A DNA stretch of 64,000 nucleotides from MedAcidi-G1 sp000817085 (GCA_045568635.1 JBJLAO010000002.1:124001-188000); one strand, 5' to 3'; positions 16,036 to 25,191 are shown, counted from the first letter of the stretch. The notes: generated from the letters alone by a model not told the origin. Translations and numbers: made by a program.

Positions 16036-17352
16036 TCACATATTTTTTACCTTTGAGAAACCTCTATCAAGATCAGTAATAATATCGTCAAGCGTTTCCA
16101 GACCTACCGAAAGCCTGATTAGACCCGGCTGAACGCCCGCTGATGCTTGTTCCTCATCTGTAAGCTGTGAATGTGTGGTAGATGCTGGATGTATCACCAG
16201 ACTCCTTACATCTCCAATATTTGCAACATGACTGTGAAGTGTCAATGATTCAACAAACTGTTTACCCGCTTCTGCCCCTCCTTTAATAATAAAAGCCGGT
16301 ACAGACCCGAAACCTTTTCCAGATCCATACTCCTTGGCTCTCTCATGCCATGGACTTGATTGCAACCCAGCAAACTGAACAGACTCAACTAGTTCATGGG
16401 CTGAGAGAAATTCTGCAACTTTCAATGCGTTCGTGAAGTGTCTTTCCATTCTTAAACTTAGAGTTTCTAAGCCCTGCAAAAAGTTGAACGAATTTTGTGG
16501 AGTTGTGGATGCACCCAGGTCGCGCAACAATTGGACTCTTGCCTTGATGATGTACGCACCATGACCAAGTGCAGGCCAATAACTGAGACCATGGTAGCTC
16601 GGATCGGGCTCTAGAAAATTAGCAAAACGACCACTTTCACCGTAATCAAATGTTCCACCGTCTACGATGACTCCCCCAATAGAGTTTCCGTGCCCACCAA
16701 TAAATTTCGTCATTGAATGCACGACTACGTCTGCTCCCAATGTAAGAGGATTCAATAAGTAAGGTGTGGCTACAGTATTGTCAACGATTAGCGGGATTCC
16801 GTAACTGTGCGCGACCTGCGAAATACCTTTGATATCAAGAAAGTCATTTTTTGGATTCCCAATTGATTCCCCATAAAACACTTTTGTTTCGGGTCTAATC
16901 GCAGATTCCCATTCTTCTAGATCATCAGGATTGTTAATAAACGTCGTTTTAATACCCATTTTGGGAAACGTGTAGTGTAAGAGATTATAGGTTCCACCAT
17001 ATAAAGATGACGAAGCAACTATATGATCTCCTGACTCAGCCAGATTTAGGATTGCAAGCGTCTCAGCTGCTTGACCCGAAGCAGTTGCAAGTGCGCCAGG
17101 GATTCCTATAGCGGTCCCAGTTCCTTTTTCTAATGCCTCTATTCGCGATTCAAGAACCATTTGAGTCGGATTCATAATGCGCGTGTATATATTCCCTACT
17201 TCTGACAGTGCAAACAAATTTGCTGCATGCTCCGAATCACGGAAAACATAAGATGTCGTTTGATAAATAGGCACTGCACGACTTCCAGTTTCTTTATCTG
17301 GTTCTTGACCAGCATGTATTTGAAGTGTTTCAAAACCATTGTAAGTATTCAT
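16036..17352 (-). CDS. metY: O-acetylhomoserine/O-acetylserine sulfhydrylase, PLP-dependent
   Basis: The protein belongs to the Cys/Met-metabolism PLP enzymes. Landmarks are FETLQIHAGQEPD at the start, the Tyr/Arg of YTRIMNPT, and the PLP lysine in HSMTKFIGGHG. It makes homocysteine directly from O-acetylhomoserine and sulfide. Length from this start is 438 residues, normal for MetY. The frame is open a further 32 codons upstream, but those codons lie inside the structured SAM-sensing leader and are unlike any MetY N-terminus. The ATG at 17352, preceded by AAGGAGAG, is therefore the start. The M20 gene follows at 4 bases. Confidence 0.92.
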   Translation of the reverse strand: MNTYNGFETLQIHAGQEPDKETGSRAVPIYQTTSYVFRDSEHAANLFALSEVGNIYTRIMNPTQMVLESRIEALEKGTGTAIGIPGALATASGQAAETLAILNLAESGDHIVASSSLYGGTYNLLHYTFPKMGIKTTFINNPDDLEEWESAIRPETKVFYGESIGNPKNDFLDIKGISQVAHSYGIPLIVDNTVATPYLLNPLTLGADVVVHSMTKFIGGHGNSIGGVIVDGGTFDYGESGRFANFLEPDPSYHGLSYWPALGHGAYIIKARVQLLRDLGASTTPQNSFNFLQGLETLSLRMERHFTNALKVAEFLSAHELVESVQFAGLQSSPWHERAKEYGSGKGFGSVPAFIIKGGAEAGKQFVESLTLHSHVANIGDVRSLVIHPASTTHSQLTDEEQASAGVQPGLIRLSVGLETLDDIITDLDRGFSKVKNM

Positions 17353-17355
17353 AAC

Positions 17356-17495
17356 TCTCCTTAAGGGAGATACCAGATACCTACGAGTCAAAAGACTCGG
17401 ACACTTTGTTGTTCCTAGGAACCGCATCCTTGCTAAGCAAGTAGGCACCTTGGGTGTCCTCCCAGGTTGCCGGGCGCAAAAGCGCCGCTCTTAAT
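17356..17495 (-). promoter_or_regulatory. SAM riboswitch (SAM-I/IV-like) controlling metY translation
   Basis: On the minus strand the leader contains CCGGCAACC (17465-17473) and, after a short helix, AAGGTGCC (GGTGCC at 17444-17449), the conserved core shared by SAM-I and SAM-IV aptamers. Nearby helices are GGCGC-UUUU-GCGCC just 5' of the core, CUUGC-UUA-GCAAG, GUUCC-UA-GGAAC, and GGACAC paired with a distant GUGUCC. At the 3' end UCUCC-CUUAA-GGAGA (17356-17370) masks the Shine-Dalgarno sequence of metY, suggesting control of translation. The arrangement resembles the marine SAM-I/IV variant class more than classical SAM-I. It is placed as expected before a homocysteine-synthesis gene. Confidence 0.82.
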
Positions 17496-17592
17496 GTTGT
17501 TTTAAACATAACACCGAGTGGCAAATATCACAAGAGGTTCCATAATTGATTTCTAGCGATTATGTTTAATTGTTCGAAAAGATCGGTGAAAA

Positions 17593-19287
17593 TTGAATAA
17601 CTATTTATATGCATGGCAGCTAGAAGCACTTTCATCTTGGCTGCGATGTGGGCGAAGCGGAATAATTGAAGCAGTAACTGGTTCAGGTAAAACCAATGTC
17701 GCCATTGCGGCTATTAAAGATGCTAATCGAAGAGGGCTTTTTGTTCTTGTTGTAGTCCCTAGCAGAGTCTTAATGGAACAATGGACTAAACGTCTTCTTG
17801 AATCCCTTCCAGAGGCACGAATCGGCCGTCTAGGCGATAATTTTAGTGACCGGTCAGACGACTGTGATGTCTTAGTTACAACTAGACATTCAGCAAGTGC
17901 AAAAAAACCTCTCCCGCCAGATGGAATGAGTGGACTTATAGTCGCCGACGAATGTCACGGTTTTGGTGGAGGGATTCTAAGAAAATCTCTACTACACGAA
18001 TACGAAGAACGACTTGGTTTAACTGCCACGCTTGAACGATCTGATGACGCTGTAGATAAAACATTAATTCCCTATTTTGGTGGTGTTTCTTACAGGTACA
18101 ATTTCCTCAAAGCTATTGAGGATGGGGTGTGCGCTCAACCGCGAGTTGCATTTGTCGCTGTTCCCTTATCAAAAGAAGAGCGAAGCGAATACGAAGATAC
18201 AGAAGCGAATCTAGTAACGGCACGTCAAACTCTAAGAGAAATCGAAGATATGCCACAAAATCCGTTTAGCGCTTTCCTCTCAGCTGTCACTTATCTGGCT
18301 GAAAAAGATGCCGGTCCAAATGGAAAAGCTGCTGTCACTTATCTAGATGCATTTAGTAGACGTCGCGAAATTGTCGCCGGAAGTAAAACTAAATACGAGG
18401 TATTAAATAGATTCGCTCCCGTAATGGAGGCCTCAAATGGCACAATTCTTTTCACACAAACAGTTAGTGCTGCAAATAATGCAATCAGCCGACTAGACCC
18501 ATTACTTAAAATCGATTTAATAACTGGAGCTACAAATAGAAATGAAAGAGAGAAACTTCTTAACTCCCTAAGGGAAGGAACTCTAGATGTGATCGCAGCC
18601 CCAAGGGTCCTCGATGAAGGAATCGACGTTCCAGATGCAAATCTAGGTGTAGTAATAAGTGCAAGTAGAACACGTCGACAAATGATTCAACGTATGGGAC
18701 GCATTCTTCGACGCAAAGAAATAGGTAGTGGCGCTCGATTTGTAATCCTTTTCTCGCGTGACACACTCGAAGACCCAACTGCTCATGAACGAGACGGATT
18801 CATGGAAGAAATTGAAAACATCAGTGAGACTTCTAAAATTTTCGATGTAGACGAGTATGACAAATTAACATCATTTCTTGAATACGCAGGACCAAAAGTG
18901 CTTCCTGATATCCGAAAGATCGGACCGATGTCTGATACAGCTCAACTACCAGACGGAATCGACCCCGTCGAAGAGTATGCATGGTTAAGCTATTTATCCT
19001 GGGAAAATGAAACCGAAAGACACAAAGAGGTTTGGAGTGACCCTCCAGTAACAACTATCACTCCCCCATACTTGGAGTTTGACACCCCGTTGCTTCCTGA
19101 GATCATAAAGGAAAAGAAGACACGCGCTAAATCAGAAAGACTATCGACTGGAGAAAATCCAGTAAAACTATTTGAAACAGATGGTGGGTACATACTTCAG
19201 TGCACAGGGTGTGGTGCTCTCTCAGAATTAACTCCATTCCGTTGGAAAGCATTAGAGTCTGTTGTCGAATGCAGTTGCCTTTGGTGA
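17593..19287 (+). CDS. Superfamily 2 DNA helicase, XPB/RAD25-like
   Basis: The 564 residues hold both helicase lobes. Visible are Walker A in AVTGSGKTN, motif II in VADECHGFGG, motif III LTATLERSD, motif V with DVIAAPRVLDEGIDVP, and motif VI in QMIQRMGRILRRKE. A C-terminal region with CTGCGAL and CSCLW may form a small zinc site. Such XPB-like enzymes unwind DNA in repair or restriction-like roles. The best start is a TTG at 17593 with a GGTGAAAA stretch before it. It is divergent from metY. Function beyond ATP-driven DNA translocation is inferred. Confidence 0.82.
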   Translation: MNNYLYAWQLEALSSWLRCGRSGIIEAVTGSGKTNVAIAAIKDANRRGLFVLVVVPSRVLMEQWTKRLLESLPEARIGRLGDNFSDRSDDCDVLVTTRHSASAKKPLPPDGMSGLIVADECHGFGGGILRKSLLHEYEERLGLTATLERSDDAVDKTLIPYFGGVSYRYNFLKAIEDGVCAQPRVAFVAVPLSKEERSEYEDTEANLVTARQTLREIEDMPQNPFSAFLSAVTYLAEKDAGPNGKAAVTYLDAFSRRREIVAGSKTKYEVLNRFAPVMEASNGTILFTQTVSAANNAISRLDPLLKIDLITGATNRNEREKLLNSLREGTLDVIAAPRVLDEGIDVPDANLGVVISASRTRRQMIQRMGRILRRKEIGSGARFVILFSRDTLEDPTAHERDGFMEEIENISETSKIFDVDEYDKLTSFLEYAGPKVLPDIRKIGPMSDTAQLPDGIDPVEEYAWLSYLSWENETERHKEVWSDPPVTTITPPYLEFDTPLLPEIIKEKKTRAKSERLSTGENPVKLFETDGGYILQCTGCGALSELTPFRWKALESVVECSCLW

Positions 19288-19461
19288 ACCTTATTTACTG
19301 CAGAACAGTTGCTTGAACTAAGAAGTCGGATTGACAGTAATTAGTAAATCATTTTCTACGCTTTTTCTTTATGTAATAAAAAGATTTGGAGCTAGTTTCA
19401 CCAAAACACTTATTTGAGTAACTTACTTGAGTAATAACTTCGAAAATAATTAGGAGTAAAA

Positions 19462-19752
19462 ATGAAATTTATTCAAATCATGGAATTCACCGGAAATCCA
19501 GACGATGCAATAGATTCGATTAATAATTACATTGCAATTGCAGGTGAAGAAACAAAAGCAAGAAAAGTAACTGTTTGTGAAGACAGGGATAACCCAGGGC
19601 AATTACTACAAGTAATTGAATTTGATTCACATGAAGACGCAATGATTAATAATGATCTAGAAGTTACAAGAAAGGCTTCCGAGGAAGACACGAGTAATTT
19701 TGGCGAAGTTAAATTTAAAAATCTTAACGTAGTACGAACCTTCGATATTTAA
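19462..19752 (+). CDS. Small protein of unknown function, ferredoxin-like (ABM-type) fold likely
   Basis: The 96-residue protein has alternating strands and helices: MKFIQIMEFTGNPDDAID, a middle RKVTVCEDRDNPGQLLQVIE, and FDSHEDAMINNDLEVTRK. This pattern is seen in small dimeric alpha+beta-barrel proteins such as antibiotic-biosynthesis-monooxygenase-like domains. No catalytic residue is evident. TTAGGAG precedes the ATG. It is followed at 20 bases by the nuclease lipoprotein gene. Confidence 0.6.
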   Translation: MKFIQIMEFTGNPDDAIDSINNYIAIAGEETKARKVTVCEDRDNPGQLLQVIEFDSHEDAMINNDLEVTRKASEEDTSNFGEVKFKNLNVVRTFDI

Positions 19753-19772
19753 CTTAAATTATTCATAGAGAC

Positions 19773-20669
19773 ATGAGACTCAGAATAAATTTATTTCTTG
19801 TTTTAATAGTCGCTCTGTTATTTCAGGGTTGCTCAAATGAATCAGAACTACCTCAAGAAAGTGCCTCTCAAAGGACTAATACTAACAACTCCACTTCACC
19901 CATTGAAACGACCGAAACACCCACGACATCTATATACAAAGTAGAAAACAACCAGCCAGAATTTCTTTTTGATGCTGAATCAAGCGGCCAGTTAAGTACA
20001 GATTGGCGTTCAGATCTACTAGCCGAACTTCGTATTGACGAACCAGACTTTGACACGATCTACGTACGCGAAGAATGGGGTCCTGGCTGGATTGATCAGG
20101 ATTTTAACTGTATTAATACCCGCCATGAAGTATTAATTGAAGAGTCTTACGAGAGGCCAACATTAGATGCTAGAGGATGCAAGGTTATTGCGGGAAAATG
20201 GTATGACTACTATTCAGATGAGTTTTTCGATGACCCTTCAGAATTAGACATTGACCATGTGGTGCCACTTCACAATGCGCATGTCTCTGGAGCCTCTAAT
20301 TGGCCCTTAGAAACAAAAATAAATTTTTATAATGATATGAATGACCCTCAACACCTATTGGTCGTTAGTTCATCAGCGAATCGCTCTAAAGGCTCAAGAG
20401 GGCCTGAAATCTGGAGACCAGCAAATGAAGAATATTGGTGCCAATACGCTTATTCATGGATCGAAATTAAAGCGCGTTGGAATCTTTCTGTTAGTGAAAT
20501 CGAATTTAATTCATTAGATGAAATGCTCGATTTATGTGATGGACTTCCGGAATTGACTTACTGGTTCTCAAACTGGCTCCTCCGTAAAGGAGCAATGAGT
20601 ACTCAGGAGATGCTTCCCACCGAAAATGAACAAGAAACAGAATCGGGAGAATTATTACTATCCAACTGA
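19773..20669 (+). CDS. Secreted HNH nuclease lipoprotein (DUF1524/GmrSD-C-like)
   Basis: A lipoprotein signal with lipobox LFQGC and a Thr/Ser/Pro linker lead to a domain with DIDHVVPLHNAHVSGASNWP and, further on, NDPQHLLVVSSSANRSKGSR. These are the His and Asn positions of a DUF1524-type HNH (beta-beta-alpha metal) endonuclease. Three or more cysteines (FNCINTRH, RGCKVI) may add disulfides. The protein should cut nucleic acid at the cell surface, perhaps to gain phosphate or nucleotides from external DNA; that role is inferred. Its 3' end overlaps a small downstream frame. Confidence 0.82.
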   Translation: MRLRINLFLVLIVALLFQGCSNESELPQESASQRTNTNNSTSPIETTETPTTSIYKVENNQPEFLFDAESSGQLSTDWRSDLLAELRIDEPDFDTIYVREEWGPGWIDQDFNCINTRHEVLIEESYERPTLDARGCKVIAGKWYDYYSDEFFDDPSELDIDHVVPLHNAHVSGASNWPLETKINFYNDMNDPQHLLVVSSSANRSKGSRGPEIWRPANEEYWCQYAYSWIEIKARWNLSVSEIEFNSLDEMLDLCDGLPELTYWFSNWLLRKGAMSTQEMLPTENEQETESGELLLSN

Positions 20670-20850
20670 TTGGAACCTTGGAGATAGGCTAGAAGACCCC
20701 CTGTCAGATTGGATAGATGGAGTTTGGAATACTCGAACGAGTGCCTCTCCATGGTCTTACATAGCTGCTAAAGAAATAATTTGGGAAGATGGGTGGCCTT
20801 CATTAAGTGTAGAAGACTTTGATTTTCACCGATACTGGGATTCACTATAG
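20626..20850 (+). CDS. Short Trp/Tyr-rich open frame overlapping the nuclease gene
   Basis: A 74-codon frame begins inside the last 44 bases of the nuclease gene and continues 181 bases beyond it. It is rich in aromatic residues (YYYPTDWNLGD, SPWSYIAAK, FHRYWDSL) and has no signal peptide or known motif. No other gene explains 20670-20850, and the composition looks protein-like, but the overlapped start makes it uncertain. It might be a small partner of the nuclease. Confidence 0.4.
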   Translation: MNKKQNRENYYYPTDWNLGDRLEDPLSDWIDGVWNTRTSASPWSYIAAKEIIWEDGWPSLSVEDFDFHRYWDSL

Positions 20851-20916
20851 ATTGCTTAGTTAATGCAATTGATGACATGATTGCTCAGGTTTCAAATAAC
20901 TCTTTATAAGGTCTTG

Positions 20917-22026
20917 ATGAAGAAAACAGCAAAGCTTCTTGTGCTTCCTGGCGATGGGATTGGGGCAGAGGTGATGAGCCAAGGCTTACGTGTTCTAGCT
21001 GCCGCCGCTGAAGTTTTCGAATTTGATGTAGAGATTGAAATGGATTTGATTCACGGACAAGCTTGGGAAAAATATGGAACTGTTTGCCGAGATAAAACTG
21101 TGCTCACAGCTAAAGATTCTGACGGTGTTCTAGTTGGTGCAGTTGGTGAAATTCAAGATAAACATGCACCTAATTCTTCTAACCCTGAAGAAAATGACGG
21201 GCTCATGCGCTTACGAAAAGAGCTTGACGTTTTCGCAGGATTACGTCCCGCAGTTGCTAGTCCTTACCTTTCAGATCAACTGCCGTATCGTGATGAAATA
21301 TCTAGGGGAGTTGACATTATAGTTTTGCGTGAAATGTGTGGTGGGGTGATGTTCGCAGAACCTCGTGGTATTGAGCTGCTTTCTGAAACTCAAAGTAGAG
21401 GATATGACACCTCGTCCTACAGTACATTCGAAATTGAAAGGCTTGCTAGAGTTGCTTTCTTACTTGCGGGAAGACGTGAGAAACGAATTGTTTCTGTAGA
21501 TAAAGCAAACGTTATGCAATCTGGTGTTTTATGGCGCAAGGTGGTTCAGTCAGTAAGTCACGAGTTCCCTGATATCGATTTAATTCACATGTATGCAGAT
21601 AACTGCGCTTATCAATTAGCGGTTAATCCAATTCAGTTCGATGTAATTCTCGCTGATAATTTGTTCGGTGATATTATTTCCGATCAAGCTGGTTCTTTAG
21701 CAGGCTCACTTGGGATGCTTCCATCTGCATCACTCCCCTTTCTTCCTGCTGTAGGTAGAACTTGCACAGGGGGGATATATGAACCTGTACATGGCTCTGC
21801 GCCTGACATCTACGGCAAAGATATCGCAAACCCGATAGGGATGATATTGAGTATCGCTCTTTTTATCGAGTATGGACTTGGTGGGATAGAACAAGCAGCA
21901 GGACTCAGGAACGCTACGGAAGAGACACTTTCCAAAGGGATCAGAACTCCCGATATCGGTGGGGTGTCTTCATCTCAGGTAGTTACTGATGCCAGTATTA
22001 ATGAAATGTCTTCTTCGTGGGTTTAA
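20917..22026 (+). CDS. leuB: 3-isopropylmalate dehydrogenase
   Basis: The enzyme oxidises and decarboxylates 3-isopropylmalate with NAD in leucine synthesis. Family marks are LPGDGIGAEV at the N-terminus, the substrate arginines in RLRKELDVFAGLRP, the metal-binding aspartates in DNLFGDIISDQA, and the NAD-specific GIYEPVHGSAPDI. The ATG at 20917 matches the usual N-terminus; an upstream Met 12 codons earlier adds an unusual extension. It stands alone here with no other leu gene nearby and converges on the alcohol dehydrogenase gene with a 4-base overlap. Confidence 0.88.
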   Translation: MKKTAKLLVLPGDGIGAEVMSQGLRVLAAAAEVFEFDVEIEMDLIHGQAWEKYGTVCRDKTVLTAKDSDGVLVGAVGEIQDKHAPNSSNPEENDGLMRLRKELDVFAGLRPAVASPYLSDQLPYRDEISRGVDIIVLREMCGGVMFAEPRGIELLSETQSRGYDTSSYSTFEIERLARVAFLLAGRREKRIVSVDKANVMQSGVLWRKVVQSVSHEFPDIDLIHMYADNCAYQLAVNPIQFDVILADNLFGDIISDQAGSLAGSLGMLPSASLPFLPAVGRTCTGGIYEPVHGSAPDIYGKDIANPIGMILSIALFIEYGLGGIEQAAGLRNATEETLSKGIRTPDIGGVSSSQVVTDASINEMSSSWV

Positions 22027-23126
22027 AAAGTTACCACACCTCTAGCTATATCTCCGGAAAGCATGTCTTCGCAAGCTTGATTGATCTCATCTATCTTGTA
22101 ATGATTCGAGATTAATTTATCTATAGGTAACTCCCCAGAGAGGTACATATGTGCGTATTTTTCAAAATCTACCGCAGTGTCTGCGCTTCCATAAATAGTT
22201 CCCGTTAGTCTTTTCTCTTGTCTCAACAAATCAGTAGCATCAACTTTGATTCGTGAATCCGTAGGTGGCACACCAACTAATAAGGCGGTGCCTCTTTCAC
22301 GTAGAGAAGGCAACAACATTTCAGCAATTTCAATATTCCCAACCGCATCAAATGAATAATCAGCCCCAAGACCATCAGTTAGTTCTTTTACAAGTTCTAC
22401 AGTGTCACTACCCGCTGTTAAAAAATCGGTAGCTCCCATGGAGCGAGCGATTGTTTCCTTGGCCGCCGTTTGGTCCACTGCAATTATTTTCTTTGCTCCT
22501 GCCAGAACACAGCCCATAATTATTGATAAACCAACACCACCAGCGCCGTAAACCACGACTGAAGAATCTTCATGAACTGACGCTTGATTCAGGACCGCCC
22601 CCACACCTGTAGTTACCGCACACCCAATTAATGACGCAATTTCAGGTGGAGTACCTTGAGGCATTTTTGTACAAACAATGTCTGGTACGACCACATGTGT
22701 AGCCCAACAAGCCAAACCAGAAAGTTGTAAGACTGGATTGTCCTCTGAGTCAGTTAATCGAGTAGTCCCATCAAGCATTTTTCCTTGGCCGAGCATTTTC
22801 ATGTAGGTTTTACAATGATTTGTATTCCCTGCGGAGCATTGTGGGCATTGTTTGCAATAAGGGAACCAATTCAAAAGAACGTTTTGACCAATTTTAACAT
22901 CGGTCACTCCTTCTCCTATTTCAATTACAGTGCCCGCTCCTTCATGCCCTAGAACAACTGGGAGTTCTTGTTTAGCAAGACCTGTTACGACGTGATAGTC
23001 ACTATGACAGATCCCGAATGCCTCAATCTTGACTAAAACCTCGTTGGCTTTAGGTTCCGATAGTTCTAACTCCTCTATTGATAACGGCTGATTAAGTTCT
23101 CTTAAAACTGCTGCAGTAACTTTCAT
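22023..23126 (-). CDS. Zinc-dependent alcohol dehydrogenase (class III/NDMA-dependent type)
   Basis: This is a medium-chain dehydrogenase of 367 residues. The catalytic zinc ligands are in FGICHSDYH and LGHEGAGTV. The structural zinc cysteines are in CKQCPQCSAGNTNHC, and the Rossmann loop is YGAGGVGLS. It converts alcohols or hydroxymethyl-thiol adducts to aldehydes or acids using NAD(P). It resembles the actinobacterial NDMA-dependent or formaldehyde-oxidising branch. Its actual substrate is not shown. The gene is single, with a roughly 150-base AT-rich region before it shared with alkB-like. Confidence 0.85.
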   Translation of the reverse strand: MKVTAAVLRELNQPLSIEELELSEPKANEVLVKIEAFGICHSDYHVVTGLAKQELPVVLGHEGAGTVIEIGEGVTDVKIGQNVLLNWFPYCKQCPQCSAGNTNHCKTYMKMLGQGKMLDGTTRLTDSEDNPVLQLSGLACWATHVVVPDIVCTKMPQGTPPEIASLIGCAVTTGVGAVLNQASVHEDSSVVVYGAGGVGLSIIMGCVLAGAKKIIAVDQTAAKETIARSMGATDFLTAGSDTVELVKELTDGLGADYSFDAVGNIEIAEMLLPSLRERGTALLVGVPPTDSRIKVDATDLLRQEKRLTGTIYGSADTAVDFEKYAHMYLSGELPIDKLISNHYKIDEINQACEDMLSGDIARGVVTF

Positions 23127-23275
23127 TTTTCCTAACCAGATTTCGTTTCTTTATAAATTTTCATTACCTTTTTCCTCACGCGTGAAAGAAAAATATCATA
23201 TAAAAAATTTTACTGAAAGAAAATTGATGACAACAATTACGGAAGCAAATTCATATTCACCACTAGTATTCTTTT

Positions 23276-23884
23276 ATGCTTCAAGAAAGTTTTTGGGAAA
23301 AAAATGAATTAGCCAGCTTGGAAAATTGCCATATCAGCTTATTTAGAAAGCATTTCTCAGAGAGTGAAGCTGATAAATACTTCTTTTATTTGAATCAAAT
23401 TAAATGGAAACAAAATGAAATTGTAGTTTTCGGAAATAAACATCCGGAACCAAGAGAAACAGCCTGGTTCGGAAACCCAGGTATTAACTATAAATACTCG
23501 GGCATTGAGCACACAGCAGAACCATGGTTTCCACTTTTAGAAGAGATTCGTACAAGAGTTCAGATCGCCAGTGGAGTTATTTTCAATTCAGTTTTGCTTA
23601 ATCGCTATAGAGATGAGAATGACGGTGTCGGATGGCATGCAGATGATGAAAGAGAGCTAGGTGCCACTCCCACTATCGGATCAGTCAGTTTCGGTGCTAG
23701 TCGTAAATTTCAGTTAAGAGAGAAACATAAAAAAAGTGAAATTTTTACTACATTTTTACATCATGGGGACCTGCTTATAATGCATCCACCCACTCAACAA
23801 CATTGGTTGCATTGCGTGCCTAAAAGCAGAAAAAAAGCTAATAAACGAATCAATTTAACATTTAGAGAAATAATCGCAAAGTAG
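23276..23884 (+). CDS. AlkB-like DNA/RNA demethylase (2OG/Fe(II) oxygenase)
   Basis: The 202-residue protein has the AlkB core. NRYRDENDGVGWHADDE carries the HxD iron ligands, GSVSFGASRKFQLR follows, and the distal His and 2-oxoglutarate-binding Arg lie in HWLHCVPKSRK and RINLTFR. AlkB enzymes remove methyl groups from alkylated bases by oxidation. The eukaryotic ALKBH2/3-like spacing (short, no N-terminal extension) is common in marine bacteria. It converges tail to tail with the DUF3445 gene. Confidence 0.88.
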   Translation: MLQESFWEKNELASLENCHISLFRKHFSESEADKYFFYLNQIKWKQNEIVVFGNKHPEPRETAWFGNPGINYKYSGIEHTAEPWFPLLEEIRTRVQIASGVIFNSVLLNRYRDENDGVGWHADDERELGATPTIGSVSFGASRKFQLREKHKKSEIFTTFLHHGDLLIMHPPTQQHWLHCVPKSRKKANKRINLTFREIIAK

Positions 23885-24712
23885 CTATTCTTTATCACTT
23901 AAATATTTTTGGACTACTGAAGAGAGCTCTGCTGTCTCCGTTTTATAATCTCTTAGTTCATCAGGTAGAGCTTTCAATGCAGCTTGTAGATCGTCCGCCA
24001 GGGCAAGGTCTTCTTTGATCAGCCCTAAAGGCCATCTATGAATTCGTATCGTAAAAACAATTGCTTTTGAATTAGGCACCTTACGTAAAGTTTGACGTTC
24101 AACTCTGACAATTAGTTTCGAAGGATCTTTTTGAACTACTTGATGCTCAAGCTTTAAAGGCAGTTCTCCACTCGCTGTTAATGACCACCCTGTCCGCGCT
24201 ACTAGCATCTCATCTGAAATGCGGTCCAAAAATCTAACAGGGCGAGGGAGTAAATCTGTGTCATAACGCGGCACAGGAGAATGTATCTCATCTAAAGACA
24301 GTCCTAGTTTGGAAATCGGACTCCAATGAGTCGGGAAACACACACTTGCTGCTGTGAGGATCCAGGTATCAGACTTTCGCTCCATCAAACAGACGTCTTC
24401 CTGTATCAACTGCCCGCACTTATCAATTGGATGTAAGGAGCCATCAAGTACAGGAAGTGTAACTGACCTGCGTGTAAGCCAACTTTCAATTGTTTTCAGC
24501 AGTTTTAAACTTGCTGGTTCGCTAGTTTTTAGATGAATGCCGAATGGCCCTTGTTTCTTTAATAAGAGATCCTCGTCTCGCCCTTCATCTATTTGCAACC
24601 AATTATTTTCTTCAATCGAACGCGTTTTCATCTTCCACGTAAATACTCCTACATCAAAAGGTGAAACTTCTAGAGCTTCGCGGGGTTTTAGTCGCTTTGT
24701 TCGATTCGGCAT
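23885..24712 (-). CDS. DUF3445 protein (heme-dependent oxidative N-demethylase-like)
   Basis: The 275 residues match the DUF3445 pattern. The clearest stretch is CFPTHWSPISKLGLSLDEIH followed by PVPRYDTDL. Characterised relatives are heme-binding alpha subunits that demethylate dimethylamine oxidatively. The closing section (FTIRIHRWPLGLI) is also typical. It is the last gene of the leftward ferritin-lar-DUF3151 run, 27 bases after DUF3151. Whether it binds heme and acts on methylamines here is inferred; the partner reductase subunits are not adjacent. Confidence 0.75.
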   Translation of the reverse strand: MPNRTKRLKPREALEVSPFDVGVFTWKMKTRSIEENNWLQIDEGRDEDLLLKKQGPFGIHLKTSEPASLKLLKTIESWLTRRSVTLPVLDGSLHPIDKCGQLIQEDVCLMERKSDTWILTAASVCFPTHWSPISKLGLSLDEIHSPVPRYDTDLLPRPVRFLDRISDEMLVARTGWSLTASGELPLKLEHQVVQKDPSKLIVRVERQTLRKVPNSKAIVFTIRIHRWPLGLIKEDLALADDLQAALKALPDELRDYKTETAELSSVVQKYLSDKE

Positions 24713-24739
24713 CAGGTTCCAGAAGCCAATTTATAAAAG

Positions 24740-25174
24740 CTACTTTTGATAGCTGGGATCCAACTGTTTTAGAAAGTGATAGCAACGTTCAGATTCCTCG
24801 ATATCTCCAATTTCATATGAGACCCTTGCTAATCCTTCTAAGGAACGTAAAAAACCTAGATTCTCAGGTTTATTCCAAAGCACGAACCCTGAACCTTTCC
24901 AGCCGCTTTGCCTTAGACGATCCAGTCCACGATGATAGGCGACTCTATAGGCTGCATAAGATTCGACTCGATCGAATCCGAAGTCGCCCAAAGCAGCCCA
25001 AGCCAACAAGTTGTTTGGCCAATTAGTAATCACTTCTGCTACTGCGTTGCGTATTTGATCATTGGATCTCCCGAGTGCTTCATTTAAAGATTCGATAGCT
25101 GCAGGGTCTTCAGCTGGTAGAACAGTTTCTGGTGGGCCGTTTTTGCTCAAACTTACTTCATGAATATCGGTCAT
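24740..25174 (-). CDS. DUF3151 family protein
   Basis: A 144-residue soluble protein, mostly helical. Recognisable stretches are LAWAALGDFGFDRVESYAAY and RVAYHRGLDRLRQSGWKGSG, characteristic of DUF3151, a family found essentially in Actinobacteria. Its function is unknown; the repeated helices resemble a TPR-like arrangement. It is 17 bases downstream of larC and probably in the same message. Its presence is one of the best phylum markers in the window. Confidence 0.85.
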   Translation of the reverse strand: MTDIHEVSLSKNGPPETVLPAEDPAAIESLNEALGRSNDQIRNAVAEVITNWPNNLLAWAALGDFGFDRVESYAAYRVAYHRGLDRLRQSGWKGSGFVLWNKPENLGFLRSLEGLARVSYEIGDIEESERCYHFLKQLDPSYQK

Positions 25175-25191
25175 TCGTAATCACTCTCATT

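Noticed and set aside
17353..17448. N-terminal extension of metY
   Set aside because: The extra 32 codons overlap the conserved aptamer and hairpins of the SAM leader and do not resemble MetY; AAGGAGAG precedes the ATG at 17352.
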